This document shows positions 6,559 to 16,035 of a stretch of DNA of 38,567 nt, in pieces. Position numbers and translations under genes: made by a program. The stretch spans positions 1 to 38,567 of the forward strand of contig CAJUTM010000031.1 in assembly GCA_910589595.1 (NCBI GenBank), written 5' to 3'. The first letter of the stretch is position 1. Each line of letters starts with the position of its first letter. Under the pieces are notes generated by a model. The model was not told the origin of the DNA. It made no database searches and saw only the letters and a list, made by a program, of their open reading frames with translations. The DNA is from an uncultured Eubacterium sp. (GTDB lineage: Bacteria > Bacillota > Clostridia > Lachnospirales > Lachnospiraceae).

Positions 6559-7260
6559 ATGAAATCATCGGAAGAATACTTGCAGAATTTAAAACAATGG
6601 CTTCAAGATACAGCAGATTCCCCACTGGAAGAAATGTCTGACTTTTTTACAAACCGACTGCATGATTATGAAGAACATATGTCTATTTGGGAGAAATCTT
6701 ATCAGCTATTTGCCGAAATCTTACCGTCTGAAGTATCAAAAATCTTAGACTTAGGATGCGGTACGGGGTTAGAATTGGACAAGATATGGCAGAAAAATCC
6801 GAATATAGAAGTAACAGGGGTAGATTTATGCGCAAATATGCTGGATAAACTGCAGGAAAAACATTTTGATAAACGTCTTACTACCGTTTGTCAGGATTAT
6901 TTCCAATATAATTTTGAGTATAATAGATGGGATGCTGTAATTTCCTTTGAAAGTCTGCATCATTTCCTGCCAGATTGCAAAAAGGAATTATATCATAAGA
7001 TTTACAATAGTCTCAAAGATGGCGGCATTTTCCTTTTGGGAGATTATATTGCCTGCTGCGATGAGGAAGAAAAACTTTTGCGCAGCGAATACTTAAAAAA
7101 ACGAAAGCAGTCGGCAATACCGGACAATTGTTATGTGCATTTTGATATTCCGCTGACTTTGGAACATGAAAAAAAATTATTGCAGGAGGTCGGATTTCTC
7201 GTTGAAAAAGTGCTGGATGAACCGGACGGCGCAACAATTATTATGGCCAGTAAAAGATAA
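6559..7260 (+). CDS. Class I SAM-dependent methyltransferase
   Basis: This 233-residue protein has a Rossmann-type methyltransferase core. Motif I is at about residues 61-75 (KILDLGCGTGLELDKI), an acidic ribose-binding residue lies in VTGVDLCANMLDKL, motif IV region is DAVISFESLHHFLP, and GGIFLLGDYIA is the post-core strand. The N-terminal 50 residues form a helical cap (YEEHMSIWEKSYQLF). The family covers small-molecule and other methylations, so the substrate cannot be named. The start is behind GGAGG at ideal spacing. It is transcribed toward rsmF and ends 16 bases from it, with no obvious terminator between. Confidence 0.85.
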   Translation: MKSSEEYLQNLKQWLQDTADSPLEEMSDFFTNRLHDYEEHMSIWEKSYQLFAEILPSEVSKILDLGCGTGLELDKIWQKNPNIEVTGVDLCANMLDKLQEKHFDKRLTTVCQDYFQYNFEYNRWDAVISFESLHHFLPDCKKELYHKIYNSLKDGGIFLLGDYIACCDEEEKLLRSEYLKKRKQSAIPDNCYVHFDIPLTLEHEKKLLQEVGFLVEKVLDEPDGATIIMASKR

Positions 7261-7276
7261 ATCTATAGCTCTCCTG

Positions 7277-8677
7277 CTACATCCAGCGCCATCCCCGATG
7301 GTATCGGTTTTTAACGTTAGCCCACATTTTCTTTCCCCAGCCGAGGGGATATCCGTCCACACAGACGAGTAGCCAGCCGTCCGCCGCCTGCTGCTCCCGT
7401 TCATCCAAAACAAGAGTTTCCCCTTTCAGATAACGCACGACCCGCTCATCCTCCACTGACAACGATACGCAGTTCTTATAATCGTCGTACGATAGCGCCA
7501 TTGCCAAAGACTGGCTCGGTTCAAAGCGGTTCTTTTTCATCTCGCCGAGAAAAAGCCCGCTTCGCAAAAAGCGAAGCCCCGCAAGAGCCGGAAGTCCCTC
7601 CGGCATATAATATATCATTCCGTTTCTGCTTTCCAAGCGCCCATCGTCAAAATTGCGTTTCAGATTCACAGCAAATTCTTCCCACAGCTTTTTTTCTTCT
7701 CCCCTTAATCCGTTTCGCGACGCCGGATATATGGGTGCATTTTCCCGTCCGTCACACTCCGTTTCCCCGCCCCGCCGGAAGAGCGCCAGAAAATGTCCCT
7801 CTCCCTCCAGCCGGTGAGGAAACATACGGACACATCGGCGGATTGTCTCATCGCTGCTGCCAATCAATTCGGGCATTCCTGAAACAAACCCCTCATATCC
7901 TTTCATCTCTACCAGTTCCATGTCGGCATCCATGGCAAGAATCTTTGCCACCATCCCCTCGTCCTCTAAAGGCGAAAATGTACACGTGGAATATAAAAGC
8001 ATACCATCCGGCTTTAACATCGGCAGCGCCTGCCGCAAAATCTCTTCCTGCAGCGCCGCATAATGCTCAGGGCCGTTCTGCTCCCATGCTTTTATCATTG
8101 CGGAATCTTTGCGGAACATTCCCTCTCCGGAACATGGGGCGTCAATTAAAATCTTATCGAAAAAAGACGTGAAATGCTCTGCCAGCTTCTGCGGATATTC
8201 GGTTACAATCAGACTATTTTCCACTCCGAACAACTCGATATTTTTCAACAGGGCCTTTGCCCTCTTGGCACTGATATCATTGGCAACAAGCAAACCTGTG
8301 CCGCGCAATCGCGCCGCCAGTTCTGTTGCTTTCCCTCCCGGAGCCGCACATAAATCCAGTACGTTATCCCCCTCCTGAATCGGAAGACGAGACGCCGGCG
8401 TCATCGCACTCGGATCTTGCAGATAATACAATCCCGCAAAATAATAGGGATGTTTCGCCGGCTGAAACATCTCCCCATCATAAAAGAAACCATTATCAAT
8501 ATAAGGAATTGGCTGCAACGGAAACGGTGACATACGCTTAAAATCTTCTACCGATATTTTGGCGGTATTGACACGCAGTCCGTAACGCTTACTCTCTTTC
8601 ATGGATTGTAAATAATCATCGTACTCATCCCCTAATATTTGTTTCATCTGCCCGCAAAACTGATTCGGTAATTTCAT
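7277..8677 (-). CDS. rsmF: 16S rRNA m5C methyltransferase RsmF (NOL1/NOP2/Sun family)
   Basis: This 466-residue RNA cytosine-5 methyltransferase modifies 16S rRNA using SAM. Visible motifs are the SAM loop VLDLCAAPGGKATELA (about 110-125), DAPCSGEGMFRKD with the first conserved Cys (about 178-190), and LLYSTCTFSPLEDEG carrying the nucleophilic Cys (about 230-245). A C-terminal region of about 170 residues with FEPSQSLAMAL matches the extra RsmF C-terminal domains that contact RNA. Length agrees with Firmicutes RsmF/YebU-like proteins. The start follows CGGAGG. It is convergent with the preceding methyltransferase and divergent from nothing; cdd lies upstream on the same strand. Confidence 0.93.
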   Translation of the reverse strand: MKLPNQFCGQMKQILGDEYDDYLQSMKESKRYGLRVNTAKISVEDFKRMSPFPLQPIPYIDNGFFYDGEMFQPAKHPYYFAGLYYLQDPSAMTPASRLPIQEGDNVLDLCAAPGGKATELAARLRGTGLLVANDISAKRAKALLKNIELFGVENSLIVTEYPQKLAEHFTSFFDKILIDAPCSGEGMFRKDSAMIKAWEQNGPEHYAALQEEILRQALPMLKPDGMLLYSTCTFSPLEDEGMVAKILAMDADMELVEMKGYEGFVSGMPELIGSSDETIRRCVRMFPHRLEGEGHFLALFRRGGETECDGRENAPIYPASRNGLRGEEKKLWEEFAVNLKRNFDDGRLESRNGMIYYMPEGLPALAGLRFLRSGLFLGEMKKNRFEPSQSLAMALSYDDYKNCVSLSVEDERVVRYLKGETLVLDEREQQAADGWLLVCVDGYPLGWGKKMWANVKNRYHRGWRWM

Positions 8678-8736
8678 CGTATCCTCCGTTCCGGAGCGTC
8701 ATGCGATAAAGTGACGCCCATCTATCATGCCGTCTT

Positions 8737-9129
8737 CTATTTTAGTGAAAAATTATTTGGCAGCAATTCTCCCAAATACGCCTCTGTATAATCCTGTGTA
8801 TCCTTTGCCATTATAATCTGAAATTCATCCGCCTTACAAAATTCCGCCATCACCTGTAAGCAGACGCCGCACGGCGCCGGCGCCACCGTCTCCCCTTTTT
8901 TCCCTCCGACAATGGCAATTCTCACAAACTCTCTCTTTCCCTCACTGACTGCCTTAAAAAAGGCTGTCCGCTCGGCGCAATTCGTCGGACTAAAAGAGGC
9001 GTTTTCTATATTACACCCCGTAAACACAGTACCATCCGCACATTCTAGCGCCGCCCCCACCAAAAAACCGGAATAGGGCGCATACGCCATTTCCCTTGCC
9101 GCCATTGCTTTTCTGATTAAATGTTCCAT
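8737..9129 (-). CDS. cdd: Cytidine deaminase
   Basis: The 130-residue protein is a homotetrameric-type cytidine deaminase, converting cytidine or deoxycytidine to uridine in pyrimidine salvage. Zinc-site motifs are clear: NCAERTAFF (about residues 49-57), with Cys as zinc ligand and Glu as the catalytic proton shuttle, and APCGVCLQV (about 82-90), with the other two Cys ligands. The substrate loop TGCNIENASF precedes them. Length is typical of the family. It sits between the gene for a large anchored protein (17 bases upstream) and rsmF, and may be cotranscribed with both. Confidence 0.96.
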   Translation of the reverse strand: MEHLIRKAMAAREMAYAPYSGFLVGAALECADGTVFTGCNIENASFSPTNCAERTAFFKAVSEGKREFVRIAIVGGKKGETVAPAPCGVCLQVMAEFCKADEFQIIMAKDTQDYTEAYLGELLPNNFSLK

Positions 9130-9146
9130 CGCTCTTTTCTCCCCAT

Positions 9147-11669
9147 TTATTCCGTCATATATCCAATAAAATAATTTCCTGCTTCTTCGAAAATCTTTTC
9201 ATACTGCGCACGGCTTACCGTTTCGCTTTTCCCATCCTGCGGATTATAAATCGTCAACTGGCTCTCCGTATAGCCGCCGATGACAACCGCTTTCCTGTCT
9301 CCGGTCATGGCAATCACCGGCTTATTGCCACTGACAAAATACAAAACTTCATCCAACGTACAGCCTTTCAGATTGAGCGGACGCTGCAAATATCTTGCCA
9401 GAACTTCGTAGGCGGTTTCCCCTTTTTTCGCAACCTCCGACGCCTCCAAATCCAGATGATTCACTTTGAGAACCATATGCGCACAGGCGGCAATAGAAGA
9501 AACTTCAGCGGATGTCTTTGTCAGTTCCAGTCCGCCAATCATATTTTGTAAAAAGGCACCGCTCCGCTCCCATACAACCTGATGATTACTGGAGACGACA
9601 ACTCCCATCTGTTCATCCGCCTCCTTGATTGCCTTGGAGGCGTTTTCATACGAATCTGTAATTTTCCCACCGGCATACACATAATATTTGGCAACTTTCG
9701 GCTGTTCAAGACGCACATAGCGCTCGCTTGTCTTCAGGGATGTCACATCTTTTCCCCATTGCGGCTGCAGCCGCATTTCATAACTGGACGGAAACCGGAT
9801 ATACCATTCCGTCAGGCACTTATTCGTAATGCGCGAAGAATACTCAAATCTCAATGTGGTATTTTCCGTATTATTCAGAATAGTGTCCTCGCCTGACTTT
9901 ACATAGGTGCCGTCTCTATTCTTTTTACATAGTGTAATATTGATTACATTTCCATTTGATGTAATCTTTTGGATAAATGCATTTTTTCTGCTGTACTTAC
10001 GCCTGATTTCTCCTGTCGTGCCGGCAATATACAATTCATAACACGGAATCACTTTGCTTCCATCTTTCATCTTGCCAATATCTGCCTGCCTCACATTGCC
10101 ATAAACCATATTATCTTCGATTACCCCCAACAGGCGGATATAGCTGTTTTCGTCCGGCCGGTACAACATTTTCTTTTCGTCGTTTTCCAAATTGTAAATG
10201 GTAATGTTGTCCCCGTAGCCTTTTGACAGAGAAGACGACCACGTATAACAGTTTGCTCCCTCCATCGTCATAAAGCTGTGTTCCCGCACATTCTCTTCCA
10301 CCTTTTTCAGATGTTTCGCCGCCATGTTATAGGCATATACCGTATTGGCAACGGTAAAATAATATACGCCGCGGGAACTGACATAACCATATTCTTCAAA
10401 ATCGGCATTGAGCTGCTGATACGTCGTACTCATCGGCATATAAACCAATTCTTCAAGTTCTCCCGCCGCTGTGTACTCAAACAATACGACCGCCACATCT
10501 CCCTCGTAACGCCCGCGCGGAAAATAACCATACGCACAAAAATACAAGGTATCCTTTTCGTCTACTTTCAACAGACGGATTCCCTGTTCATTGTAGGCGC
10601 GGTAGTTGTAAGGCGCTTTGCTGCTAAACGCCGAAAAAATTTTATTTACCCGACAGCTCTTCATATCATATTGATAAACAACGCCATTGCGCGAAAAGAA
10701 GAGCTTGTCCTCCTTTTTGTTCGTCAACATTTTCGACTTGTTGTCCGACGTTATTCCAAGTTTGAGCTGGCTGCTGTTCATGCCGGCCATCTTCGGATTA
10801 AATTCCGCTTCCATGGAGCGCTCAAAATTAAGGAGAAAATTCTGGCCGCTGGCATGCCGCACACGATAAAATTCCTTAATATGATAGATTTCTTTCCCCG
10901 CCGCGGTAGCCGCCTGCACAAAATAGTTATACTGAATACAGGCCGTCTCCATATTATATTCTTTTATCGTAATCAACTCATCAGAAATAATTTTCGGCGA
11001 CATACCCGCCCACGTAATCAAATCTACATTAGAAGTGATGTCAACGTCCGCCAATGAGTTGTTCAAATTCTTAGCGGATGGCTCGAGATAACGGGCCAGT
11101 TCCACACCCTTGCTTTTTGTAAAGGTGTCCGTGTGAAACTTTTTGGCAAACGCCAGCTTCTCGTCCAGATGACTGTCATCAAGATAATATTTCAGACGGG
11201 TATAGTAGTGAACGACTTTCCCCAAATCCGTCACCGCCTTGATATCTAAAATATATTCCGTACTGGTTTTGAACCCATAACGAAATACAATATCTACCTT
11301 CTTCTGTTTATTTCCTATGGCATGAAATTCGCCTGTGTCATAGACTTCTCCTGTCTCTTTATCGATAACGCGGTATTCTAAATTAATCAGACGGCTTTTC
11401 CCCCCGCTTATCAACAGAGACAGCTTCTTACTCTGGTCTATCGGCGTAATGGATTCACGCACAACTTTCTCGGTAGTGCCGCTGTAAGCATACAATGTGT
11501 TGATTGTTTTCCCCTGCGTGCGCAACTGCATATACGGATTGGTTTCTTCCGACACGGAAACTTCTGCCGTACTCTCAGCCATATCCGTTTTCATCTCGTG
11601 CCCGAAATAAAACAGGGCGCCCGCAAATATAAACAATAAAATTACCGACTTATATATATATTTAACCAT
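9147..11669 (-). CDS. Large membrane-anchored protein with a degenerate C39-peptidase-like C-terminus
   Basis: From the preferred start at 11669 (GGAG at good spacing; an ATG four codons upstream has a poor site) the protein has 840 residues. An N-terminal hydrophobic segment (VILLFIFAGALFYFG) anchors it with the bulk outside the cell. The middle 600 residues are beta-rich, with recurring YxYD/VYQYDM-type strands like a propeller, and of no recognised family. The last 120 residues resemble C39-like papain-fold peptidases: SSIAACAHMVLKVN, then RKAVVIGGYTESQLTIYNPQDG. Aligned to C39 motifs, Ser stands in place of the catalytic Cys and Lys in place of His, so it is probably a binding domain, not an enzyme. 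The family call for this domain is inferred. Confidence 0.75.
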   Translation of the reverse strand: MVKYIYKSVILLFIFAGALFYFGHEMKTDMAESTAEVSVSEETNPYMQLRTQGKTINTLYAYSGTTEKVVRESITPIDQSKKLSLLISGGKSRLINLEYRVIDKETGEVYDTGEFHAIGNKQKKVDIVFRYGFKTSTEYILDIKAVTDLGKVVHYYTRLKYYLDDSHLDEKLAFAKKFHTDTFTKSKGVELARYLEPSAKNLNNSLADVDITSNVDLITWAGMSPKIISDELITIKEYNMETACIQYNYFVQAATAAGKEIYHIKEFYRVRHASGQNFLLNFERSMEAEFNPKMAGMNSSQLKLGITSDNKSKMLTNKKEDKLFFSRNGVVYQYDMKSCRVNKIFSAFSSKAPYNYRAYNEQGIRLLKVDEKDTLYFCAYGYFPRGRYEGDVAVVLFEYTAAGELEELVYMPMSTTYQQLNADFEEYGYVSSRGVYYFTVANTVYAYNMAAKHLKKVEENVREHSFMTMEGANCYTWSSSLSKGYGDNITIYNLENDEKKMLYRPDENSYIRLLGVIEDNMVYGNVRQADIGKMKDGSKVIPCYELYIAGTTGEIRRKYSRKNAFIQKITSNGNVINITLCKKNRDGTYVKSGEDTILNNTENTTLRFEYSSRITNKCLTEWYIRFPSSYEMRLQPQWGKDVTSLKTSERYVRLEQPKVAKYYVYAGGKITDSYENASKAIKEADEQMGVVVSSNHQVVWERSGAFLQNMIGGLELTKTSAEVSSIAACAHMVLKVNHLDLEASEVAKKGETAYEVLARYLQRPLNLKGCTLDEVLYFVSGNKPVIAMTGDRKAVVIGGYTESQLTIYNPQDGKSETVSRAQYEKIFEEAGNYFIGYMTE

Positions 11670-11767
11670 AATAATCTCCATTTCTCAGCGGACTTGTCCG
11701 CTCTGTTCCCATTCTATTTTATCCCTCTCCATACAGTGTAACGACTTTCTGCCAAAAGTGCAAGATA

Positions 11768-11796
11768 TACACATAAATTTTCTTCGTACATATACT
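11768..11796 (+). promoter_or_regulatory. Possible promoter of the 132-residue gene
   Basis: TACACA (11768-11773) and TATACT (11791-11796), spaced 17 bases apart, lie about 28 bases before the start codon and just upstream of an AGGAG site. The -35 match is only partial. Confidence 0.35.
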
Positions 11797-11823
11797 ATTA
11801 AATAAAACACAGGAGCCAGAATC

Positions 11824-12222
11824 ATGCATTACATGGACAAAAATGAAGAGTTGTTCCGCTCTCACTATCCGGCTACGCCAACGATGCCGCCCGTCTCCAG
11901 CATTGACAAACTGTGGGAAATGGAAACCGACAATTCTTATCTAAAATATTTGTACCCAAAAATCACCCGTCAAATCAGTGATTTTGTGGAAAATGAATGC
12001 GACAAGATGGAATATGAGGGCAGTTTGATGTTTGACCTCTTTCCCGACAAAGTTGCGCTGCAAATGATGGCGGCAGGAATTGCCACTCAATTCAAAAAAG
12101 AAAACCCCGATGTATATCCGGACCAGCCTGAACTACTCCGCGATATGATCGAAGTTGTACTCTTTCATGAAATTATGTATCGACGAAACCGCTACCGCAA
12201 CCACAAGCGGCTGTATTTGTAA
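11824..12222 (+). CDS. Conserved hypothetical protein, 132 residues
   Basis: This soluble, mostly helical protein has a Pro-rich N-terminus (HYPATPTMPPVSS), a central EGSLMFDLFPDKVALQMMA helix pair and a basic end (YRRNRYRNHKRLYL). No signal peptide, membrane segment or known domain is seen. The start follows AGGAG. It is the only plus-strand gene in the 7.3-38 kb span and converges on the EAL gene, 17 bases away. Function unknown. Confidence 0.75.
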   Translation: MHYMDKNEELFRSHYPATPTMPPVSSIDKLWEMETDNSYLKYLYPKITRQISDFVENECDKMEYEGSLMFDLFPDKVALQMMAAGIATQFKKENPDVYPDQPELLRDMIEVVLFHEIMYRRNRYRNHKRLYL

Positions 12223-12239
12223 ACGTCAAAATTATTTTA

Positions 12240-13706
12240 TTACTGAAAAGCTAAGTTTTCAAATTCCGGTACCGGCATTGGTTTTGCAAAAACATAGCCC
12301 TGAATCAAATCGCAATTCATCTCTTTGAGGAATTCCACCTGTTCCCGTTCCTCAACACCTTCGGATATTGTGTGTAAATCCAATGCCTGTGCCAACCGTA
12401 TTACACTCTGGATAACGTCTTTACCGCGCTCGTCGTTTTCCCCGCTCTCGAAGAAAACCCTGTCGAGCTTCAACGCGTCGACACAGACATCCTTGAGCAT
12501 ATTCAGCGAAGAATATCCGCTGCCAAAATCATCAATGGAACAGGACAATCCGGCGTCATGGATTTTTTTCACCAGATTGCTCAGGGATTCAAAATCATTA
12601 TAGAACAGGGACTCCGTCAGCTCAATCTCTATGGATTTTGGCGGTATGTTATATTTCTTTAACACATATTCATAATAATCAAAGAAATTTGGAATCTGAA
12701 AATGGCTGCGCGACAGGTTGACCGACACAGGCAAAATATATTTGCCCTCCCGATACCAGCGGTCTACTAATTTGCACACCTCTTCAAACATATATAAATC
12801 CAGTTCAACAATAAAGCCGTTATTCTCAAAAAGAGGAATAAATTCGTCCGGATAAATCATGCCCTCATTGGGGTCTATCCAGCGGACAAGCGCCTCCGCA
12901 CCGGCAATCGACTCTCCCTCCAACTCGTATTTCGGTTGTAAAAACGGAACAAAATCGCCATGCTCCAACGCCTGATGCATTTTCATTTCCAATGCTTTGT
13001 CGCGTCCGAGACGTTCGCTGTCTTTTACATTATAAATACCCATGGCAACCAAATGCGATGGGGAAATTTTCTTCCTTGCTAAATTCGCATGCTCCAACAT
13101 GGAACTTACATCGCTCTCATCATCCTCTTCTATAATATAGACGCCGAAGTACAAGACAATACCGAAACTATTCCCGTTTTCATCTGTCAAATCCGATAAC
13201 TGCTTACTGATACGGTATAACCGCTGGTCTAACTTAGGCAGGGAATGGTAGCGCATCAATATACCGAAATTATCCGCCATAATACGTCCGGACACCTCGT
13301 CCCAGCGAAGTTCTTCATCTATAACCGAATGTATCTGACGCAGCACCCTGTCTCCGACTTCGTTTCCATAGTTCTCATTGATTAATTTAAATCTGTCTAT
13401 ATTGGCATATACAAGAACATATTGACCGTCGCTCCGGAGCAGGTCTTTGGCAATCCGCTCAAATTCTTTTTTATTCTTTCCGCCGGTCACGTCATCCCGA
13501 CCATACTGCGTATATAGCAACTGGTATTTTATTGCCAGCATCAACACAACAAATACGACGGTTGCTATCGTTACTATAAGCTGCGAAGAAAAAGTATCCA
13601 ACTGGCTCAACACAAAATACATAAATCCAAACAATACAATCGCCGTGATAAAATCCCAAATTAACATATAACCAATTATTTTCAATTTGGAAATAATCTG
13701 CTTCAT
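12240..13706 (-). CDS. Membrane EAL phosphodiesterase with degenerate GGDEF domain
   Basis: This 488-residue protein has two N-terminal membrane segments (about 10-32 and 38-60), a GGDEF domain (about 72-205) and an EAL domain (about 230-485). The GGDEF signature is replaced by RIMADNF, so it cannot be an active diguanylate cyclase. The EAL domain keeps AEALVRW, VNLSRSHF, IELTES, SIDDFGSGYSSL, ALKLDR and ISEGVE, the metal and substrate residues of active c-di-GMP phosphodiesterases. It should therefore lower c-di-GMP at the membrane, perhaps with the dead GGDEF as a GTP sensor. No periplasmic sensor is present, because the two spans are close together. Confidence 0.93.
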   Translation of the reverse strand: MKQIISKLKIIGYMLIWDFITAIVLFGFMYFVLSQLDTFSSQLIVTIATVVFVVLMLAIKYQLLYTQYGRDDVTGGKNKKEFERIAKDLLRSDGQYVLVYANIDRFKLINENYGNEVGDRVLRQIHSVIDEELRWDEVSGRIMADNFGILMRYHSLPKLDQRLYRISKQLSDLTDENGNSFGIVLYFGVYIIEEDDESDVSSMLEHANLARKKISPSHLVAMGIYNVKDSERLGRDKALEMKMHQALEHGDFVPFLQPKYELEGESIAGAEALVRWIDPNEGMIYPDEFIPLFENNGFIVELDLYMFEEVCKLVDRWYREGKYILPVSVNLSRSHFQIPNFFDYYEYVLKKYNIPPKSIEIELTESLFYNDFESLSNLVKKIHDAGLSCSIDDFGSGYSSLNMLKDVCVDALKLDRVFFESGENDERGKDVIQSVIRLAQALDLHTISEGVEEREQVEFLKEMNCDLIQGYVFAKPMPVPEFENLAFQ

Positions 13707-13790
13707 TTCATCACGCCCCTTTATCTAAATGTACAATTATTATATACCATTTTCACAATAAAAACAACAAAAAGACATATTTTTATAAAA

Positions 13791-14213
13791 TTATGTTAAA
13801 AATACTACTTTCTTTTCCGTCTTGTGCGTTTTAACTACAAGAAACGGGTAACTTTTCTTATTGCTCACTATCTGGTCTTCCTCCGGTCCCGCCAAACTCG
13901 TCTCCATGCAGAGGGCTTCCTCTTTTTCATATAGACCCTGCACCCGAATGCTGAATCCATTCGTTTCCTGTTCGCCATACCCGACGGCAAGATAGCGGTA
14001 TTCCCCATCGTCATACGTCATTTGAAAAGGATTTATTTTCTTTTTCTCTATCTCAGTCAGAAAGTCTTTCGGGCAGTCTGCTGTCGGAACTACCGTATAG
14101 TCCCAGTCTTTCCCTCTTTTTTCTTCCTTTTGCTGCCCACAGGCAGTAAGGCACACGCTCGTCATCACGAACATTACCAAAAAAACAAAAAAGACATATC
14201 CTCTCGCTTTCAT
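13791..14213 (-). CDS. Hypothetical lipoprotein, 140 residues
   Basis: A signal peptide with lipobox LTAC (cleavage before Cys at about residue 25) marks a lipoprotein exported and anchored to the membrane. The mature part is about 115 residues, with KKINPFQMTYDDGEYRYLAVGYGEQ and a beta-rich end. I do not recognise the family. The start follows GAGG. It stands alone between the EAL gene and the Ig/PIG-L gene. Confidence 0.75.
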   Translation of the reverse strand: MKARGYVFFVFLVMFVMTSVCLTACGQQKEEKRGKDWDYTVVPTADCPKDFLTEIEKKKINPFQMTYDDGEYRYLAVGYGEQETNGFSIRVQGLYEKEEALCMETSLAGPEEDQIVSNKKSYPFLVVKTHKTEKKVVFLT

Positions 14214-14304
14214 ACAATACCTCGTTTACCGTTCTTACTCCAATGTATGTAGGATTTGCGGATGATATGCCTTTGTTGTTGCCCTCCGGCTCCCTATTTA
14301 ATTT

Positions 14305-16035
14305 CTATTCCCAATCTTCTTTCTTTATCCAGTTTTCATAAGGAATCATATGGCCAAATGCCTTAATTGCCCCTTTTGCTATCGGCAGATACAGGGAAAT
14401 CAATTCGTTCTTTTTATCAAGGTCTTCCTGCGGTATTTTCTCCCCCGGAATCGACATCCATGAATCATAATATTTCCCAAAATAGTAAAACTCGGTGTCT
14501 TTCATTTTTAATCTCTCAAATTCAGAAGAGACATAGGCAGAAACCCTCTGATGATGAAATTTGCCATATTCCCCGAAAGGATTATGCGTCACAACCTTTT
14601 TCCATTTTTTATAAGAAAGTATGGTGCGAATATCTTTCCGCATGCCCGCTTCGCTCGTCGAATATAAATCAAAATCCGTCTTCCCGTTTTTATTATATTT
14701 CTTTACATCCGGATAATTTAAAATAATACTCTTCTGATTCAGTCTTTGCATGACAGAATTAAAATTGCTGTGGCGGGTTGCATGATAGGCGTTTGTCATA
14801 CATACAACAAGATATTTTTCATGGAGCAAATGGGCGCCTCCCCAGAGGCTCTCATCGTCCGGATGCGTTACTATCATAACATTTTCCACGTCTTTTAACT
14901 GCAGCTGGTTCAACGTTGCTTTTGAAACCGTTCCGTTATTCGCCGTTATTTTTATCGTCCATGACGCCTGCAATTTTGAATCCGTTGAAGTGGCCGTTAT
15001 CGTCACGCTCTCGGTCGGACGAAGCGCAGTTACCCTGCCATACGCATTGACTGTCGCCATAGAGCGGTCACTGGATGTCCATTTTATTTTTTTGTAAGTG
15101 GCGCTTGCCGGCGCAATCTGAACCGACAGCGTCCTCTGTGTGCCGGCTTCCATCGTCGTCGGATTATTTGCCATATAGGCAATAGATGTGACCGGAATTT
15201 TTTGAACCGTAATCTTTATCTTCGCTTTCTTTTTCTGCTTTTTACTGACCGCCTTAACCGTCACTGTTCCTTCCTTATGTGCTGTCAGTAAACCGTCCTC
15301 ATTTATGGTTGCCACTTTTTTCTTATTCGTTGACCAATTTACGGAATAATCGGTGGCATCTTCAGGCGTTTTGATGGCCTCAAGCGCTATCTGTCCGCCT
15401 ACGATACAAGTATTGACAGGCGCTGTAACCTTTAATTTCTTTAATGATTTTTTCTTTTTCACCCGAAGTTGAAATGTACACTTTCTGTTTGTGTTTTTCA
15501 CTCTGGCGGTTATCTTTGTTTTCCCTTTTTTTAAGGCCTTTATTCTCCCTTTTTTCGAAATGGAAGCCACCTTTTTATTACTTGATTTCCACTCAATATC
15601 CTGATAAGAGGCGTTCAACGGCTCAATCTCGGTCTCGAGACGGAATTTTTCCTTTTCTACCAGATACAGCTCCGGCTTTTCTTTTATGCTGACTCTTTTT
15701 ACCGGCACATACGGAATTACCGTAACCGTCGCCGTCACTTTCTTCTTTTTTCCCTTTACTCTTGCTGTAATTTGGGCCGTTCCCATCCGCACCCCTCTTA
15801 CCTTTCCTTTGACATCAACCGTAGCTATTTTCTTATCGCTGCTCTTCCACTTCAGGCATTCTTTCTCAGCCTTACTTATCCTCTTTATCTTCATAGCTTT
15901 TTTCTTGCCTGTATAAACTTTCGCATCACTCATTTTCCAAGTTGCTGCTTCTGTTTTTTCCCCACCCATTGCAAAACCTGTCACTCCACACACGGTTGCT
16001 GACAAAATCACACATTTTACAATTAACGCTCTCAC
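14305..16035 (-). CDS. Secreted Ig-like (Big_2) repeats fused to a PIG-L deacetylase domain
   Basis: A signal peptide is followed by about four bacterial Ig-like type 2 repeats (about residues 30-370). Each has the WKSSNKKVASISKKG-type signature and ends in an ITARVK-like strand. The C-terminal 200 residues form a PIG-L/LmbE-type N-acetylglucosaminyl deacetylase domain with the zinc motif THPDDESLWGG and the later GKFHHQ His pair. It probably removes acetyl groups from a surface or exopolysaccharide sugar. The mature protein is very Lys-rich. The start is GTG, overlapping the TAG stop codon of rsmA (TAGTG), so translation is probably coupled to it although the functions are unrelated. Confidence 0.88.
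   Translation of the reverse strand: MRALIVKCVILSATVCGVTGFAMGGEKTEAATWKMSDAKVYTGKKKAMKIKRISKAEKECLKWKSSDKKIATVDVKGKVRGVRMGTAQITARVKGKKKKVTATVTVIPYVPVKRVSIKEKPELYLVEKEKFRLETEIEPLNASYQDIEWKSSNKKVASISKKGRIKALKKGKTKITARVKNTNRKCTFQLRVKKKKSLKKLKVTAPVNTCIVGGQIALEAIKTPEDATDYSVNWSTNKKKVATINEDGLLTAHKEGTVTVKAVSKKQKKKAKIKITVQKIPVTSIAYMANNPTTMEAGTQRTLSVQIAPASATYKKIKWTSSDRSMATVNAYGRVTALRPTESVTITATSTDSKLQASWTIKITANNGTVSKATLNQLQLKDVENVMIVTHPDDESLWGGAHLLHEKYLVVCMTNAYHATRHSNFNSVMQRLNQKSIILNYPDVKKYNKNGKTDFDLYSTSEAGMRKDIRTILSYKKWKKVVTHNPFGEYGKFHHQRVSAYVSSEFERLKMKDTEFYYFGKYYDSWMSIPGEKIPQEDLDKKNELISLYLPIAKGAIKAFGHMIPYENWIKKEDWE

Noticed and set aside
6486..6641. 51-codon plus-strand ORF (MLRFTQRKRLFDYG...) overlapping the methyltransferase start
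   Set aside because: It reads plausibly but overlaps the well-supported gene start in another frame and has no ribosome site.
7501..8172. 223-residue plus-strand ORF opposite rsmF
   Set aside because: Antisense shadow of a clearly recognised gene; composition dominated by Pro, Ala and Arg.
8696..8717. GCGTCA/TGACGC inverted repeat between rsmF and cdd
   Set aside because: Six-bp stem without a T run and too short to call a terminator or operator.
10278..11057. 259-residue plus-strand ORF opposite the large anchored protein
   Set aside because: Antisense to a gene with a good start and signal anchor; no ribosome site or protein-like motifs.
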